The notes under the pieces: model-generated
Told to the model about the DNA's origin: nothing
The model's database searches: none
What the model saw: the letters and a program-made list of their open reading frames with translations, nothing else
In this document: positions 63,501 through 64,000 of the stretch, in pieces
Numbering within the stretch: the stretch's first letter is position 1
Layout: each line of letters begins with the position of its first letter
Made by a program: the position numbers and the translations under genes
DNA from: Dendrophyllia cribrosa
Lineage: Eukaryota; Cnidaria; Anthozoa; Scleractinia; Dendrophylliidae
Assembly (NCBI GenBank): GCA_024195265.1
Contig: JAJLRJ010000011.1
Span: 23,059,712-23,123,711, forward strand
Length of the DNA: 64,000 nt
Reading direction: 5' to 3'

Positions 63501-64000
63501 TAGTACCAGTTCTTGCCTGTTAATATTGATAAATAAAATTCTGTTAAATAAAATGTTAAGTCAAGTTTATAATTTAGGGACGTACTGTACGTTCGAAATC
63601 TTCTACAACTTTTTTTAAAACTTTTGCCACACTGCTAGATAATCAAACACCCTTGTCAGAAATGCCCCCCTCCCCCCCCCCGAAAAAAAATTAGGGTCAC
63701 CAACTTCATTTTGGAGATCAGACACAATGTCAAAAGACCTAGATTTTGAAAAATTGTCATGTTTTGGCCTCAGTTGATTTGTCTTATTCAAATATTATAT
63801 TTAAGTTGGTCTATTGAGTAACATAATAATTTCAACTGTTGCGATCCTTTCAAGTAAACTTTGCCATTGAGGAGGGCATTTGTAAACCGTGTGACAATTA
63901 GCATGTATTGCATTGTTTTTTGTTTCCTTTCCTACAAGATGCTGAGCAGACAAATGACAAAAGTGATTGATAGCATTAAGACAGCTTTTGATTCAGGTAC
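54778..64000 (+). CDS. snx19: sorting nexin 19-like protein (PXA-PX), 3' end outside window
   Basis: Exons 54778-57510, 60058-60307, 60551-60648, 61968-62111 and 63939 to at least 63996. The ATG at 54778 is used because the longer frame begins with GTG. Two N-terminal hydrophobic helices (about 3-19 and 23-42) anchor it in a membrane. A PXA domain follows (about 75-270, with LIENIIRDFIRTWYENVG). A long acidic Ser-rich linker leads to a PX domain (from about 895: NKYTLYKIE|YDIRIWHEVY, then RRYREFMELHNRL and NLPFGRLDRHVVEGRRELL), the RRYREF core being the phosphoinositide-binding motif. No RGS domain lies between PXA and PX, which separates SNX19 from SNX13/14/25. Such proteins sit at ER/endolysosome contacts. 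The nexin-C domain would lie to the right of the window. Confidence 0.82.
57960..58228 (-). repeat. dispersed hairpin repeat R2, copy 4 (inverted)
   Basis: CTCATTAATAATTCATGAC to GGATATCCTGATAAAACACT, full-length inverse of 14626-14836, in SNX19-like intron 1. Confidence 0.8.
58599..58671 (+). repeat. tRNA-like sequence (SINE head or tRNA pseudogene)
   Basis: D-arm GGTAGCTCAGTGGTAGAGC and T-arm GTGGGTTCAAATCTCAT are clear and a T run follows near 58676. The acceptor stem has a mismatch and the anticodon stem is imperfect, so a working tRNA is doubtful. Confidence 0.55.
58923..59072. repeat. foldback repeat R5, distant relative
   Basis: ATATGTTGTGGGTCAAAATT pairs with AATTTTGACCCACAACATAT; arms of about 60 bp with CTTGGTTCAAA / TTTGAACCAAG. 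Confidence 0.8.
59628..59772. repeat. foldback repeat R5, copy 2
   Basis: TATATGTTGTAGTTAATTTTT pairs with AAAAATTAACTACAACATATA; closely similar to 36741-36879. Confidence 0.8.
60058..60307 (+). CDS. snx19: SNX19-like exon 2, PX domain core
   Basis: Acceptor CCTTTGACAG, donor AAAG|GTACAA. Contains RVINRRYREFMELHNRLTS; phase 0 in, phase 1 out. Confidence 0.85.
60551..60648 (+). CDS. snx19: SNX19-like exon 3, PX domain end
   Basis: Acceptor TTTAACAG, donor GGG|GTAAGA. DILKPNRKYNLPFGRLDRHV and VEGRRELLQYYLG. Confidence 0.85.
60758..60994. repeat. MITE-like inverted repeat
   Basis: GGGCTGGGTTGTTTAAAGC and TTTCGAACAACCGGGCCC are imperfect inverses, and inner GGATTAGCG / GGATTAGC motifs also mirror. 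It lies in SNX19-like intron 3. Confidence 0.65.
61711..61921 (+). repeat. dispersed repeat R1, copy 4 (5' truncated)
   Basis: GACATGAAGTGTAGTTCTAAC to TTGGGAGTTAACTCAAAGGG, in SNX19-like intron 3, about 45 bp before exon 4. Confidence 0.75.
61968..62111 (+). CDS. snx19: SNX19-like exon 4
   Basis: Acceptor TTGTCTGTAG, donor AAG|GTACAT. SLISKPPLRNSEDLKQFLGV and the following 28 residues to RVDK, the end of the PX region and beyond. Confidence 0.8.
63049..63260 (+). repeat. dispersed repeat R1, copy 5
   Basis: CCCTTTCACTCCCAGAGTC to TCTTGGGGCTCAAAGGGTAA, in SNX19-like intron 4. Confidence 0.8.
63939..63996 (+). CDS. snx19: SNX19-like exon 5 (end uncertain)
   Basis: Acceptor CCTTTCCTACAAG at 63938. 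MLSRQMTKVIDSIKTAFDS; a donor-like CAG|GTAC occurs at 63997 at the window edge, but the exon may continue. Confidence 0.65.

Overview
The window looks like a piece of an anthozoan cnidarian genome, most likely a stony coral. This is inferred from AT-rich DNA, long introns full of small foldback elements and tRNA-derived SINEs, an intronless rhodopsin-type GPCR, and intron-containing animal genes (SLC20, MS4A-like, SNX19-like). A sea anemone or corallimorph cannot be excluded. No bacterial or viral genome is present.

Host genes, left to right: (1) the 3' half of a sodium-phosphate cotransporter gene of the SLC20/PiT family on the + strand (exons 1588-17325; its 5' part lies outside the window), which carries two interchangeable versions of one exon; (2) a single-exon class A GPCR (29134-30024, +); (3) a tRNA-Asn(GUU) gene (41505-41578, -); (4) a five-exon four-transmembrane CD20/MS4A-like gene with two PPxY motifs in its tail (44785-54301, -); (5) head-to-head with it, a sorting nexin 19-like gene (54778 to beyond the right edge, +).

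Two complete DNA transposons with visible ends and target-site duplications sit inside introns. The first (4239-10088, 6-bp TSD) lies between the two alternative SLC20 exons. Its long terminal inverted repeats are built from about 15 tandem 20-bp units, and it encodes a HECT-type ubiquitin ligase and, convergently, an rve-type integrase/transposase. The second (48672-53238, 4-bp TSD) lies in intron 2 of the MS4A-like gene. It encodes a basic N-terminal region plus a DDE-like transposase fused to an Ulp1-type protease, broken by one frameshift, and it carries several copies of a 14-bp CpG-rich subterminal motif including one perfect 28-bp palindrome. These two are the best candidates for poorly described systems, because unrelated elements each carry an enzyme of ubiquitin or ubiquitin-like metabolism.

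The middle (about 18-44 kb) is repeat-dominated. A broken inverted duplication (23123-25834 against 34998-40088) encloses the GPCR. Many palindromic MITE-like elements, nested insertions, minisatellites, a RecQ-like helicase remnant and long G/C homopolymers fill the rest. The right third returns to ordinary gene territory with TACATGTA-rich introns.

All gene models are read by eye from splice signals and reading frame. Family names rest on recognised motifs, not on database searches.
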